A stretch of 64,000 nucleotides of DNA from Methylobacterium sp. J-090 (GTDB lineage Bacteria; Pseudomonadota; Alphaproteobacteria; Rhizobiales; Beijerinckiaceae), in contig NZ_JAKSXV010000024.1 in assembly GCF_022829345.1 (NCBI RefSeq), positions 25,777 through 89,776 on the forward strand. Direction: 5' to 3'. Position numbers and translations under genes: made by a program. Positions 1 through 8,807 of this stretch are shown here, piece after piece. How positions within the stretch are numbered: position 1 is the stretch's first letter; every line of letters starts with the position of its first letter. The notes below the pieces were generated by a model. It was not told where the DNA came from. It was given only the letters and a program-made list of their open reading frames with translations, and searched no databases.

Positions 1-1
1 C

Positions 2-127
2 CACCTCGTGCAGGTTCTGACGGACTGGTGCACACCCTTTCCCGGTTATCACCTCTACCATCCGAGCCAGCAGGCGACCCCGGCGCTTCGTGCCCTGATC
101 GACGCCGTGCGTTGGGTGGAGGCATGA
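2..127 (+). CDS. LysR-family transcriptional regulator, C-terminal end only
   Basis: Only the last 41 codons are in the window; the gene begins upstream. The visible residues include VLTDWCTPFPGYHLYHPS followed by ALRALIDAVRW. This is the usual C-terminal signature of the substrate-binding domain of LysR regulators of the DsdC/GcvA-like type, where a Trp-Cys-Pro-Phe-Pro-Gly-Tyr stretch precedes the last helix. The regulator would bind an effector in this domain and control nearby promoters, but its target cannot be told from this fragment. No gene follows it closely on the same strand. Confidence 0.75.
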   Translation, partial: HLVQVLTDWCTPFPGYHLYHPSQQATPALRALIDAVRWVEA

Positions 128-676
128 CCTGTTCAGTTCTGTCGCCGTCGAAGTTTCCGACAACCGCCTCGTAGCGGTCTCGCGACGCAGCGGTCCGACT
201 GCTTTTCGGCAGTCGAGGGGATCGGTGGAACGACAAGTCGGATCGAAAGTGGCCTCGGCAGCGGGGTACCAAGCGTCGGATTTCCTCCACTCGCGGAGCC
301 GCATAGCGCGCCGACAGCGCGGGTCCCAGCTCCAGGGCACGGACTTCACACGAAGGGGGTGCCACCCTCGCGCGCGCACTCACCCCTTTGCAGACGATCG
401 CATTCACACATCTCGACGCGACGCGGCTCTCCTGCCTCCCGGGGAGGAGTTGGTGGTGGGATGGTGACCCTCGGTGTCCGCGGAGGGACCCGCCCGCGTG
501 AGCCTGTCACCCTGCGGAGGCCGGCGGAGCCACCCCCCACCCCTGGCCCCTCCCCGCAAGGGGGAGGGGGAGGAACGCGCCAGCCAAAACCGAGCGGCCT
601 TCCATCCCAAGGGGATGATACAATATAACACCCCGACACCCGGCCGCGTTCGCCCGGAAATTCGAAAAGAGCCGCC
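128..676. repeat. Intergenic repeat-like tract with G/C palindromes
   Basis: No convincing gene lies here. The right half holds low-complexity G/C-rich inverted repeats. The clearest is cccctcccc (547-555) pairing with ggggagggg (561-569) around a 5-nt loop. A second weaker ctcc/ggag palindrome lies near 430-450. Runs like this are typical of dispersed intergenic palindromic elements in GC-rich alphaproteobacteria. Open frames across it are rich in Gly, Pro and Arg and look random. The last 60 bases hold the likely promoter of the GTPase gene and a candidate Zur site. Confidence 0.5.
616..630 (+). promoter_or_regulatory. Candidate Zur box upstream of the COG0523 GTPase
   Basis: The 15-mer tgatacaatataaca resembles the alphaproteobacterial Zur operator (TGTTATA-n-TATAACA). 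The right half-site is identical and the left half matches 5 of 7. It is an A/T-rich island in a GC-rich region, 46 bases before the start codon, where a repressor would block transcription. The match was made by eye against a remembered consensus. The A/T-rich core could instead simply be the -10 region. Confidence 0.45.
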
Positions 677-1675
677 ATGTCCGACAGCCCGACCCCCGAC
701 AGCCCGACCCCCGCCATGCAAAAAATCCCCGTGACCGTGCTCACGGGCTATCTCGGCGCCGGCAAGACCACGCTGCTCAACCGCATCCTCACGGAGAACC
801 ACGGCAAGCGCTACGCCGTGATCGTCAACGAGTTCGGCGAGATCGGCATCGACAACGACCTCGTCATCGGCGCCGACGAGGAAGTGTTCGAGATGAACAA
901 CGGCTGCGTCTGCTGCACCGTGCGCGGCGACCTCATCCGCATCATGGACGGGCTGGTGAAGCGGCGCGGCAAGTTCGATGCGATCATCGTCGAGACCACG
1001 GGGCTGGCCGACCCCGCCCCCGTGGCCCAGACCTTCTTCATCGACGAGGATGTCGGCGGGGCCGCCCGCCTCGACGCCGTGGTGACGGTGGCCGACGCCA
1101 AGTGGCTGACCGAGCGCCTCAAGGACGCGCCCGAGGCCAAGAACCAGATCGCCTTCGCGGACGTGATCCTGCTGAACAAGGCGGATCTGGTGGAGCCGGC
1201 CGACCTCGACCGCGTCGAGGGCCTGATCCGGTCGATCAACCCCTACGCCAAGGTTCACCGCACCAGCCGCTGCGACGTGCCCCTCGACCAGGTCCTCGAC
1301 CGCAACGCCTTCGATCTCTCCCGCATCCTCGACATCGAGCCCGACTTCCTCGAGGAGGGCCACCATCACCACCACGACGACGAGATGCAGTCGGTCTCCG
1401 CCCGCATCGACGGCCCCGTCGACCCCGAAAAGTTCATGCCGTGGATCTCGACCCTGACCCAGGTCCAGGGTCCGGACATCCTGCGCTGCAAGGGCATCGT
1501 CGCCTTCCCGGAGGAGCCGCAGCGCTTCGTGTTCCAGGGCGTCCACCAGATCCTCGACGGCGACCTCCAGGGGCCGTGGAAAGACGGCGAGGCGCGGGTG
1601 TCGCGGGTGGTGTTCATCGGGCGCAAGCTCGACCCGGAGGCGATCCGCGCCGGCTTCCTCGACTGCGCCGCCTGA
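677..1675 (+). CDS. CobW/COG0523-family GTP-binding metallochaperone
   Basis: This 332-residue protein has the full set of COG0523 GTPase motifs. Walker [10 protein letters not shown] is at residues 24-32. The metal-binding CxCC motif (GCVCCT) is near residue 77. A switch/Walker B-type region [13 protein letters not shown] follows, and NKAD gives guanine specificity. A His-rich loop (GHHHHHDDE, about residues 228-236) precedes the C-terminal CobW_C domain. The His-rich loop is the usual mark of the zinc-handling branch (YeiR/ZigA-like) rather than cobalamin synthesis, and no cob genes are nearby. Such proteins deliver zinc to client enzymes in the cytoplasm during starvation. The first ATG has an AAGAG-like ribosome site; Met14 is a weaker alternative. 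The gene stands alone. Confidence 0.9.
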   Translation: MSDSPTPDSPTPAMQKIPVTVLTGYLGAGKTTLLNRILTENHGKRYAVIVNEFGEIGIDNDLVIGADEEVFEMNNGCVCCTVRGDLIRIMDGLVKRRGKFDAIIVETTGLADPAPVAQTFFIDEDVGGAARLDAVVTVADAKWLTERLKDAPEAKNQIAFADVILLNKADLVEPADLDRVEGLIRSINPYAKVHRTSRCDVPLDQVLDRNAFDLSRILDIEPDFLEEGHHHHHDDEMQSVSARIDGPVDPEKFMPWISTLTQVQGPDILRCKGIVAFPEEPQRFVFQGVHQILDGDLQGPWKDGEARVSRVVFIGRKLDPEAIRAGFLDCAA

Positions 1676-1867
1676 AAGCCCCGCCGGTGGCGCCCGGCCG
1701 ACGGGCGTGACGGGCTGGGCACCGGCCCCGATTTGGTCACGGTGGGGCGCCACACGGGCCCTTCGAACCCGATGTCCCGCATCGGGACACGTCCGGCGAC
1801 GCGCCCTCTTCGCGCCGCCTCGCCCCCGGGCGGACGCTGGCTGACCCCATCGGAGAGGTCCGAATCG

Positions 1868-2284
1868 ATGAAGAAACGTGTTCTGGGCGCCCTCCTCGGT
1901 CTCCTGGCCTTGCCGGCGACCGTTCAGGCCGCCAGCAACACCGTCGTGGGCGTCGGCACGGGGGCGGTGGCCGGCGCCGTGGTCGGCGGTCCCATCGGGG
2001 CCGTGGTCGGCGCGGTGGTGGGCGGCGTCGTCGGCTCCAATTCCGAGCGCGCCCGCCCCCGCCGCGCCCGCCGGGCCAAGGTTTTGCGCTCACGGCGGCA
2101 GGCGGGGGTCGTCCGGGCGCGCCCCGTGACCGTGGCCGAGCGCGGCGCGGAGGCCCGCCGGCCGATCCCGGCCGCCGCGACGACGGGATCCGTGACGGCC
2201 CCGCGCCAGCCCGCCACCACGCAGCCTGCCAGCACCCGGCCAGCCACCACCCAGCCAGCCACCACGTGGCAGAATCCGCGCTGA
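1868..2284 (+). CDS. Secreted glycine-zipper protein of unknown function
   Basis: The predicted protein has 138 residues. A signal peptide (MKKRVLGALLGLLALPATVQA) is followed by a Gly/Ala/Val-rich segment with repeated GAVVGG units (about residues 28-57), a glycine-zipper pattern seen in small outer-membrane or periplasmic proteins. The rest is basic, then Pro/Thr/Ala-rich with a TTQPAST-like repeat, probably disordered. A GGAG ribosome site lies just before the ATG. I chose this ATG over an upstream in-frame one because it starts exactly at the signal peptide. Function is unknown. Confidence 0.7.
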   Translation: MKKRVLGALLGLLALPATVQAASNTVVGVGTGAVAGAVVGGPIGAVVGAVVGGVVGSNSERARPRRARRAKVLRSRRQAGVVRARPVTVAERGAEARRPIPAAATTGSVTAPRQPATTQPASTRPATTQPATTWQNPR

Positions 2285-2387
2285 GCCGACCGCACGGCCC
2301 CCGGGCGGGGTGCCGGACCGGGGGCGGCCCGTGCTATGGGCGGCGCCCGAAGCCAGACGGCCTCCCCCGGACCCGAGTGCGATCCCC

Positions 2388-3146
2388 ATGCGAACCATCG
2401 TCTACGCCGACGGCGGATGCGATCCCAATCCCGGCCCCGGCGGCTGGGGGGTGGTGATCCAGGCCGAGACCGGCACCATCGAGCTCTGCGGCGGCGAGCG
2501 CTCCACCACCAACAACCGCATGGAGCTCACGGCGGCGATCAGCGCGCTGTCCCACTTCCCCGAGGGCGCCGCCATCGAGATGCGCTGCGACAGCCAGTAC
2601 GTCATCAAGTCGGTGACGGAATGGATGAAGGGCTGGAAGGCCAAGGGCTGGCGCACCAGCACCGGCCCGGTCAAGAACGTCGACCTCATGCAGACCCTCG
2701 ACACCCTGGCGGCCCGGCGCGACGTGCGCTGGACCTGGGTCCGCGGCCATACGGGCGAGGCCGGCAACGAACGCGCCGACCGCCTCGCCGCCCAGGGGCG
2801 CCGGGAGGCCCTGGCGGCCCCCGCCGGTTCGGCCTCCGGGACGACCGCGACCACGATCCCGGCTGTGACCTCGGCCGCGCCGATCCCGGGTTCGCCCGCC
2901 CCGGCCCGCCTCACCGGGACGGCGGCGCTGGCCGCCGCCATGGCGGCGCCCCCCCGCACCACGCCGATTCCCGTCGATCTGGCGCTCGGCCTCGACGTCG
3001 CCCGCGCCGCCAAGGCCGCCGGCCTGACGGCACCGGCCTTCGTCGAGGCGGCGATCCGCCTCGCCCTCCGCCTCGGCCCCGACGAATTCCTTCGCGCCCG
3101 CGAGGCGGCCGAAGGCACGGCCGCCAAAAGCACCAAGACCCCGTGA
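2388..3146 (+). CDS. rnhA: Ribonuclease HI with C-terminal extension
   Basis: RNase HI cuts the RNA strand of RNA-DNA hybrids and so removes R-loops and primers. The catalytic residues are all present: D8 (YADGGCDPNPG), E46 (NRMELTA), D68 (RCDSQYV), H121 (GHTGEAGNERAD) and D131. The typical enzyme is about 150 residues; this one is 252. After a Ser/Thr/Ala/Pro-rich linker (about 145-190) comes a roughly 60-residue Ala/Leu-rich predicted helical segment (PIPVDLALGLDVARAAK onward). The ATG was chosen because the family begins a few residues before the first strand. Its stop overlaps the next gene by four bases (GTGA), so the two are probably translationally coupled. Confidence 0.93.
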   Translation: MRTIVYADGGCDPNPGPGGWGVVIQAETGTIELCGGERSTTNNRMELTAAISALSHFPEGAAIEMRCDSQYVIKSVTEWMKGWKAKGWRTSTGPVKNVDLMQTLDTLAARRDVRWTWVRGHTGEAGNERADRLAAQGRREALAAPAGSASGTTATTIPAVTSAAPIPGSPAPARLTGTAALAAAMAAPPRTTPIPVDLALGLDVARAAKAAGLTAPAFVEAAIRLALRLGPDEFLRAREAAEGTAAKSTKTP

Positions 3147-3724
3147 CCGGGCCGGCGCTGCCGGCGGCGTTCTTCGCCCGGCCGGCGGCCCTGGTCGCCC
3201 GAGAGCTCGTCGGCTGCACCCTGCTGGTCGACGGGGTCGGCGGTCCCATCGTCGAGACCGAGGCCTACGATCCGACGGACCCGGCCTCGCACACCTTCAA
3301 CGGGCCGACCCGGCGCAACGCCAGCATGTTCGGCCCGGCCGGCCACGCCTACGTCTATCGCTCCTACGGCCTGCACTGGTGCCTCAACCTCGTCTGCGAG
3401 CCGGGCAGCGCCGTGCTCCTGCGCGCCCTCGAGCCGCGTCACGCGCCGGCCCTGATGGCGGCGCGGCGCGGCCTCGACGATCCGTTCCGTCTCTGCGCCG
3501 GACCGGGCCGCCTGTGCCAGGCGCTGGCCGTGACGGACGCGCAGGACGGCGTTCCGCTGGACCGTGCGCCGTTCCGTCTGACCTCCGGCGCGCCGGACGG
3601 CGCCGTCGTCGCCGACCGCCGCATCGGCCTCACCCGCGGGGTCGAGACGCCGTGGCGCTTCCTCGTCGCGGGCTCGCGCTACGTCAGCCGGCCGGTCCGG
3701 CGCCCGCCCCGGCGGTTGGACTGA
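3143..3724 (+). CDS. mpg: Putative 3-methyladenine DNA glycosylase (AAG/MPG family)
   Basis: This 193-residue protein matches the AAG family, which removes alkylated purines in base excision repair. Recognisable motifs are ARELVGCTL near the start, the catalytic-acid region IVETEAYDPTDPASH, RNASMFGPAGHAYVY, YGLHWCLNLVC, and the late GPGRLCQAL. The length is normal. The GTG start overlaps the rnhA stop, and no ATG lies near the expected N-terminus. Pairing with RNase HI suggests a small genome-maintenance unit, which is inference. Confidence 0.9.
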   Translation: MTGPALPAAFFARPAALVARELVGCTLLVDGVGGPIVETEAYDPTDPASHTFNGPTRRNASMFGPAGHAYVYRSYGLHWCLNLVCEPGSAVLLRALEPRHAPALMAARRGLDDPFRLCAGPGRLCQALAVTDAQDGVPLDRAPFRLTSGAPDGAVVADRRIGLTRGVETPWRFLVAGSRYVSRPVRRPPRRLD

Positions 3725-3900
3725 CACCGCGGCCCCACCGTCACGCGGGGGCATACCGCGGCCGATTGAAACCGGTCCCCGACCCTGCGCATCATTCACC
3801 GCACCCGGCCAGGATCGGCCCGGTTCATCGCAGCCTCACGAACGACCGCCTGTCATGCGGACGTGCGAGGGTGGTTTGGCGCGCGAAAGGATCGAGGATC

Positions 3901-6900
3901 ATGGGCAGCGAAGCAGCAACGGCCCTGGCCAGTGCCCAGGCGCGTTCGATCCGCGACGACCTCCTGACGGCGGCGGCCGCCATCGTGGATCGGCGCGACG
4001 GGCCGGGGGGCTTCGTGCGCGACCTGTTCGGGCGCGCCTCGCCGGAGGATCTCGCGCCCTACACACCGGAGGCCGTGGCCGACCTGGCGCTGGCCGCCCG
4101 CCAGCACCTGGCCACGCCGCGCAGGCCCGGCGCCCCGTCGGACCTGCGCCTGTCCGATCTGACCGTGGACCGCGACGGCCGGCCACGCGAACTCACCGTC
4201 ATCGAGGTCGTCAACGACAACCGGCCGTTCCTCCTCGATTCGACGCTCGCCGAACTGACCGAGCAGGGGCTGACCCCGCACCTCGTCGCCCATCCGATCC
4301 TCGGCGTGGAGCGCGACGCGGACGGCGCCCTCGTGCGGGTGGTCGGCGAGACCACGGCGGACGCCCACGCCGCCTTCACGCGCGAGAGCTTCATCCATCT
4401 CCACCTCGACCGGCTCGATGCCGGCGAAGCCCGCGACCGCCTCGAAGCCGGCCTCGCGGCGGTGTTCCGCGATGTGGCCCGCGCCACCGACGACCACGAC
4501 GCCATGGCCGAGCGCCTCGCCGCCCTGGCGCGGGACTACGCGACGGGACCGACATCCCTGCCCGAGGCCGAGGTGCGGGAAGCCCACGCCTTCCTCGAAT
4601 GGCTGCGCGACGGTCATTTCACCCTGCTGGGACTCCGCGAATACGACCTCACCGGCGGAAGCCATGCGGTGGTGCCCGAGGCCAGCCTCGGGGTCCTGCG
4701 CGATCCCGCCGTGGAGGTCCTGCGGCGCGGAAGGACCCTCGCCGACGACACGCCCGAGATCCGTGCCTTCCTCGAAGAACCCCAGGCGCTCCTCGTCACC
4801 AAGGCGAGCGTGAAGTCGCGGGTCCACCGGGCGGCGCATCTCGACTATGTCGCGGTCAAGCTGTTTTCCGGGGACGGGTCGCTCTCGGGCGAGGTCCGCC
4901 TCGTCGGCCTGTTCACGGCCGCGGCCTACACGGCGCTGGCGCGCGAGGTCCCCTACCTTCGGGAGAAGGTCGCCGCTATCGTCGCCCGGGCCGGCCTCGA
5001 TCCGACGAGCCATGCCGGGCGCAGCCTCCTCAACGTGCTGGAGACCTATCCCCGCGACGAGCTGTTCCAGATCGCCGTCGATCGGCTCTACCGCTTCACC
5101 CTCGCCATCGGCAGCCTCGCCGAGGGGCCGCGCATCCGCGTCCTGTCCCGGCCCGACCGCTTCGGCCGCTTCGTTTCGCTCCTCGTCTACGTGCCGAAGG
5201 ACCGCTACGATTCGCAGGTCCGCCTCCGCATCGGCGCCCACCTCGCCAAGGAATACGGCGGCCGGCTCTCGGCAGCCTATCCGGACTTCCCCGAAGGCCC
5301 GCTGGCCCGCACCCACTACATCATCGGCCTGCCCGAGGACGGGGCCGCCGAGCGCGACCCCGCCGCCCTGGAGGCGGGCATCGGCGCCCTGGTGCGGACC
5401 TGGAGCGACGACCTGCGCCTTGCGCTCGCGGAGGCGATGCCCGGCCGGCAGGCACGGGCGCTCGCCGCCCGCTACACCGACGCGTTCTCGGCCGCGTATC
5501 GCGAAAACTTCGCGCCCGCCGTCGCCATCGCCGATATCGCCATCCTGGATGGCTTGAGCGAAACGCGCCCGCGCGCCGTGGATATCGGCCGGCGCGACAC
5601 CGACCCCGCCCATCAGATCCGCCTCAAGGTGTTTTCGCGCGCCGCCGCCATCCCGCTGTCCGACCGGGTGCCCGTCCTGGAGAACCTCGGTTTCCGGGTG
5701 ATCAACGAGCGGACCTACCGCGTCCGCACGGGCGACGGGCCGGACGCCGCGCAGGTCTGGCTTCACGACATGCTCCTGGAGCGCGCCACCGGAGCCGCCA
5801 TCGACCGGGACCGGCTCGAAGCCCCCCTGGAAGCCGCGCTCCTCACCATCGCGGCCGGCGACGCGGAATCCGACGGCTACAACCGCCTCGTGCTGGAGGC
5901 CGACCTCGGCTGGCGCGATGTCGCCCTGCTGCGCGGCCTCGGACGCTACCTGCGACAGCTTCGGGTGCGCTACGGGCAGGACTACCTCGCCGCCACCCTC
6001 AGCCAACATCCCGCCATCGCCCGCCGGATCGTGGCCCTGTTTTATGCCCGCTTCGACCCGGCGGAACAGGACCACGCGGCCCGCGAAGCCGCCATCCGCG
6101 CCGAGATCGAGACGGCCCTGTCCGACGTCACCAGCCTCGACGAGGACCGCATCCTGCGCCGCTTCGTCAATCTCGTCGAAGCCGCCGTGCGAACCAACTT
6201 CTTCCAACGCCGGGATGATGGCGGGCTGCGCGAGACCATCGCCTTCAAGTTCGCCTGCGCCAAGGTGAACGGCATGCCCCTGCCGCGCCCGTTCTTCGAG
6301 ATCTTCGTCTACGCGCCACGCCTGGAGGGCGTGCACCTGCGCTACGGCTACGTGGCGCGCGGCGGCCTGCGCTGGTCCGACCGGCCGGAGGATTTTCGCA
6401 CCGAGATCCTGGGTCTGGTCAAGGCCCAGCAAGTCAAGAACGCCGTCATCGTGCCGGTCGGCGCCAAGGGCGGCTTCTTCCCCAAGCGCCTGCCGCCTGC
6501 CTCCGACCGCGAGGCTTGGCTGGCGGAAGGGACCGAGAGCTACCGCGTCTTCATCCGCACCCTGCTGGAACTCACCGACAACATCGTCGACGACGCGATC
6601 CGGCCGCCCGCCGACACGGTGCGCCACGACACCGACGACGCCTACCTCGTGGTGGCGGCCGACAAGGGCACCGCCACCTTCTCGGACATCGCCAACGCCC
6701 TCTCCCTGGAGCGCGGCCACTGGCTCGGCGACGCCTTCGCCTCGGGCGGCAGCCAGGGCTACGACCACAAGCGCATGGGCATCACCGCGCGCGGCGCCTG
6801 GGAGGCGGTCAAGCGCCATTTTCGCGAGATGGATGTCGACGTCCAGGCCGATCCGGTCACCGTCGCGGGCGTCGGCGACATGTCGGGCGACGTGTTCGGC

Positions 6901-8742
6901 AACGGCATGCTGCTGTCGCGGAGCCTCAGGCTCGTCGCGGCCTTCGACCACCGCGACATCTTCCTCGACCCCGCGCCCGATCCGGCCACGAGCTTCGCCG
7001 AGCGCCAGCGCCTGTTCGACCTCGGACGCTCGAGCTGGCGCGACTACGACACCGGGCTGATCTCAACCGGCGGCGGCGTGTTTTCCCGCAGCCTGAAGAC
7101 GATTCCCCTCTCGCCCGAGATCCAGGCCGTGCTCGGTTTCGAGCGCGCCGAGGCGACGCCGGCCGAGGTGATGCAGGCGATCCTGAAGGCCCCCGTCGAC
7201 CTCCTTTGGTTCGGCGGCATCGGCACCTATGTCCGGGCCGGGTCCGAGACCGACGAGGAGGCCGGCGACCGGGCCAACGACGCCGTGCGCATCACCGGCT
7301 CGATCCTGCGCGCCAAGGTGGTGGGCGAGGGCGCCAATCTCGGCCTGACCCAGCGCGGGCGCATCGAGGCGGCGCGCGCCGGGGTTCGCCTCAACACCGA
7401 CGCCATCGACAATTCTGCCGGGGTGAACACCTCCGACGTCGAGGTGAACATCAAGATCGCCCTGATGACGCCCGAGCGCGACGGACGCCTCGACGCGACC
7501 GCCCGCAACGCCCTGCTGGCGGCCATGACCGACGAGGTCGCTGCCCTGGTCCTGCGCAACAACGAACTGCAGACCCTGGCCCTGTCCCTGGCCCTGCGCC
7601 GGGGGGTGGGCGAGACCGGCTTCGCGGTCCGCACCCTCCAGGCCCTCGAAGCCGAGGGGCGCCTCGACCGGGCCGTGGAGTTCCTGCCCGACGATGCGGC
7701 CATCGCCGAGCGCATGCGCCGGGGCGAAGGACTGACCCGGCCGGAATACGCCGTGGTGCTGGCCTACGCCAAGCTCTCGCTCTACGACGCGATCCTGGCG
7801 AGCCCCGTGCCGAACGACCCGTATTTCGACCGCGAATTGCAGCGCTACTTTCCGCAAGCCCTGCGCAATCAGTTCCCCGACGCGGTGAAGGGCCACCGCC
7901 TGCGCCGCGAGATCATCGCCACGGCGCTCTCCAACATCATCGTCAACCGGGGTGGCCCCTCCCTCGTCACCCGACTCATCGACGAGACCGGGGCGGATGC
8001 GGCGACCATCGCCAAGGCCTACGCGGTGACCCGCGACGCCTTCGGCCTGATGGAACTGAATCTCGCCATCGACCGCCTCGCCGGCGCCGTGGGGGGACAA
8101 GCCCAGCTCGACCTCTACGCCGACGTGCAGGACCTGCTCACCGGCCGTATCGTGTGGTTCATCCGCAACCTCGACCTCTCCGGCAGCGTCGCCCCCCTGG
8201 TGGCGCGGTATCGCGAGGGCATCGCCGCCGTGATGACCGCACTCCCCGACATCCTGAGCCCGGAGGCGATGGAGGCGCTCGACGCCCGACAGGCGGAGCT
8301 CACCGGACACGGCCTGCCCCCCGACGCCGCCCGGCGCCTCGCCTCCCTGGCGGCGCTGGCCGCCGGCCCGGACATCGTCCGGGTGGCCGAGGATGGCGGG
8401 CAGCCGGTGGCCGGTATCGCGGCGACGCACTTCGCCATCGCCCGTCACTTCGGCCTCGACGATCTCGTCACCGCCGCGCGAAAGGTCCCGGTGGACGATA
8501 CCTTCGACCGCGTCGCCCTGGAACGTGCGGTCTCGGGCATCTCCACCGCCCACCGCCGGCTCACGGCGGAGGTGGTGGCCGATGTCGGCGCGGGACCGGA
8601 CGCCGTCGAGGCCTGGATCGCCGCGCGGGGTCCGGCCCTTGCCCGCATCCGGAAGGCCGTCGATGCCATCGCGGCCTCGGGCCTGACCGTATCCAAGGCA
8701 ACCGTGGCGGCGAGCCTGCTGGCCGATCTCGCCCGGCCCTGA
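3901..8742 (+). CDS. gdhZ: NAD-specific glutamate dehydrogenase, large (about 180 kDa) type
   Basis: This 1613-residue protein is the large bacterial NAD-dependent glutamate dehydrogenase, which turns glutamate into 2-oxoglutarate and ammonium and mainly works in glutamate breakdown. The long N-terminal half carries the ACT-like regulatory segments of the family. The catalytic core follows: KGGFFPKR near 855, DKGTATFSDIAN near 920, the SQGYDHKRMGITARGAWE stretch near 955, VGDMSGDVFGNG near 990, and NSAGVNTSDVEVNIK in the nucleotide-binding part. The ATG was chosen because it begins the family N-terminus; the open frame continues far upstream without homology. The length is normal. The symbol follows the Caulobacter gene, which also affects cell division. 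No sign of an operon. Confidence 0.93.
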   Translation: MGSEAATALASAQARSIRDDLLTAAAAIVDRRDGPGGFVRDLFGRASPEDLAPYTPEAVADLALAARQHLATPRRPGAPSDLRLSDLTVDRDGRPRELTVIEVVNDNRPFLLDSTLAELTEQGLTPHLVAHPILGVERDADGALVRVVGETTADAHAAFTRESFIHLHLDRLDAGEARDRLEAGLAAVFRDVARATDDHDAMAERLAALARDYATGPTSLPEAEVREAHAFLEWLRDGHFTLLGLREYDLTGGSHAVVPEASLGVLRDPAVEVLRRGRTLADDTPEIRAFLEEPQALLVTKASVKSRVHRAAHLDYVAVKLFSGDGSLSGEVRLVGLFTAAAYTALAREVPYLREKVAAIVARAGLDPTSHAGRSLLNVLETYPRDELFQIAVDRLYRFTLAIGSLAEGPRIRVLSRPDRFGRFVSLLVYVPKDRYDSQVRLRIGAHLAKEYGGRLSAAYPDFPEGPLARTHYIIGLPEDGAAERDPAALEAGIGALVRTWSDDLRLALAEAMPGRQARALAARYTDAFSAAYRENFAPAVAIADIAILDGLSETRPRAVDIGRRDTDPAHQIRLKVFSRAAAIPLSDRVPVLENLGFRVINERTYRVRTGDGPDAAQVWLHDMLLERATGAAIDRDRLEAPLEAALLTIAAGDAESDGYNRLVLEADLGWRDVALLRGLGRYLRQLRVRYGQDYLAATLSQHPAIARRIVALFYARFDPAEQDHAAREAAIRAEIETALSDVTSLDEDRILRRFVNLVEAAVRTNFFQRRDDGGLRETIAFKFACAKVNGMPLPRPFFEIFVYAPRLEGVHLRYGYVARGGLRWSDRPEDFRTEILGLVKAQQVKNAVIVPVGAKGGFFPKRLPPASDREAWLAEGTESYRVFIRTLLELTDNIVDDAIRPPADTVRHDTDDAYLVVAADKGTATFSDIANALSLERGHWLGDAFASGGSQGYDHKRMGITARGAWEAVKRHFREMDVDVQADPVTVAGVGDMSGDVFGNGMLLSRSLRLVAAFDHRDIFLDPAPDPATSFAERQRLFDLGRSSWRDYDTGLISTGGGVFSRSLKTIPLSPEIQAVLGFERAEATPAEVMQAILKAPVDLLWFGGIGTYVRAGSETDEEAGDRANDAVRITGSILRAKVVGEGANLGLTQRGRIEAARAGVRLNTDAIDNSAGVNTSDVEVNIKIALMTPERDGRLDATARNALLAAMTDEVAALVLRNNELQTLALSLALRRGVGETGFAVRTLQALEAEGRLDRAVEFLPDDAAIAERMRRGEGLTRPEYAVVLAYAKLSLYDAILASPVPNDPYFDRELQRYFPQALRNQFPDAVKGHRLRREIIATALSNIIVNRGGPSLVTRLIDETGADAATIAKAYAVTRDAFGLMELNLAIDRLAGAVGGQAQLDLYADVQDLLTGRIVWFIRNLDLSGSVAPLVARYREGIAAVMTALPDILSPEAMEALDARQAELTGHGLPPDAARRLASLAALAAGPDIVRVAEDGGQPVAGIAATHFAIARHFGLDDLVTAARKVPVDDTFDRVALERAVSGISTAHRRLTAEVVADVGAGPDAVEAWIAARGPALARIRKAVDAIAASGLTVSKATVAASLLADLARP

Positions 8743-8807
8743 CCGGGCGGTTGGTGCGGCCGCTCGTTTCTCGTATCCAACGCCCTCGCGCAGGATAAGG
8801 AGCGGCG

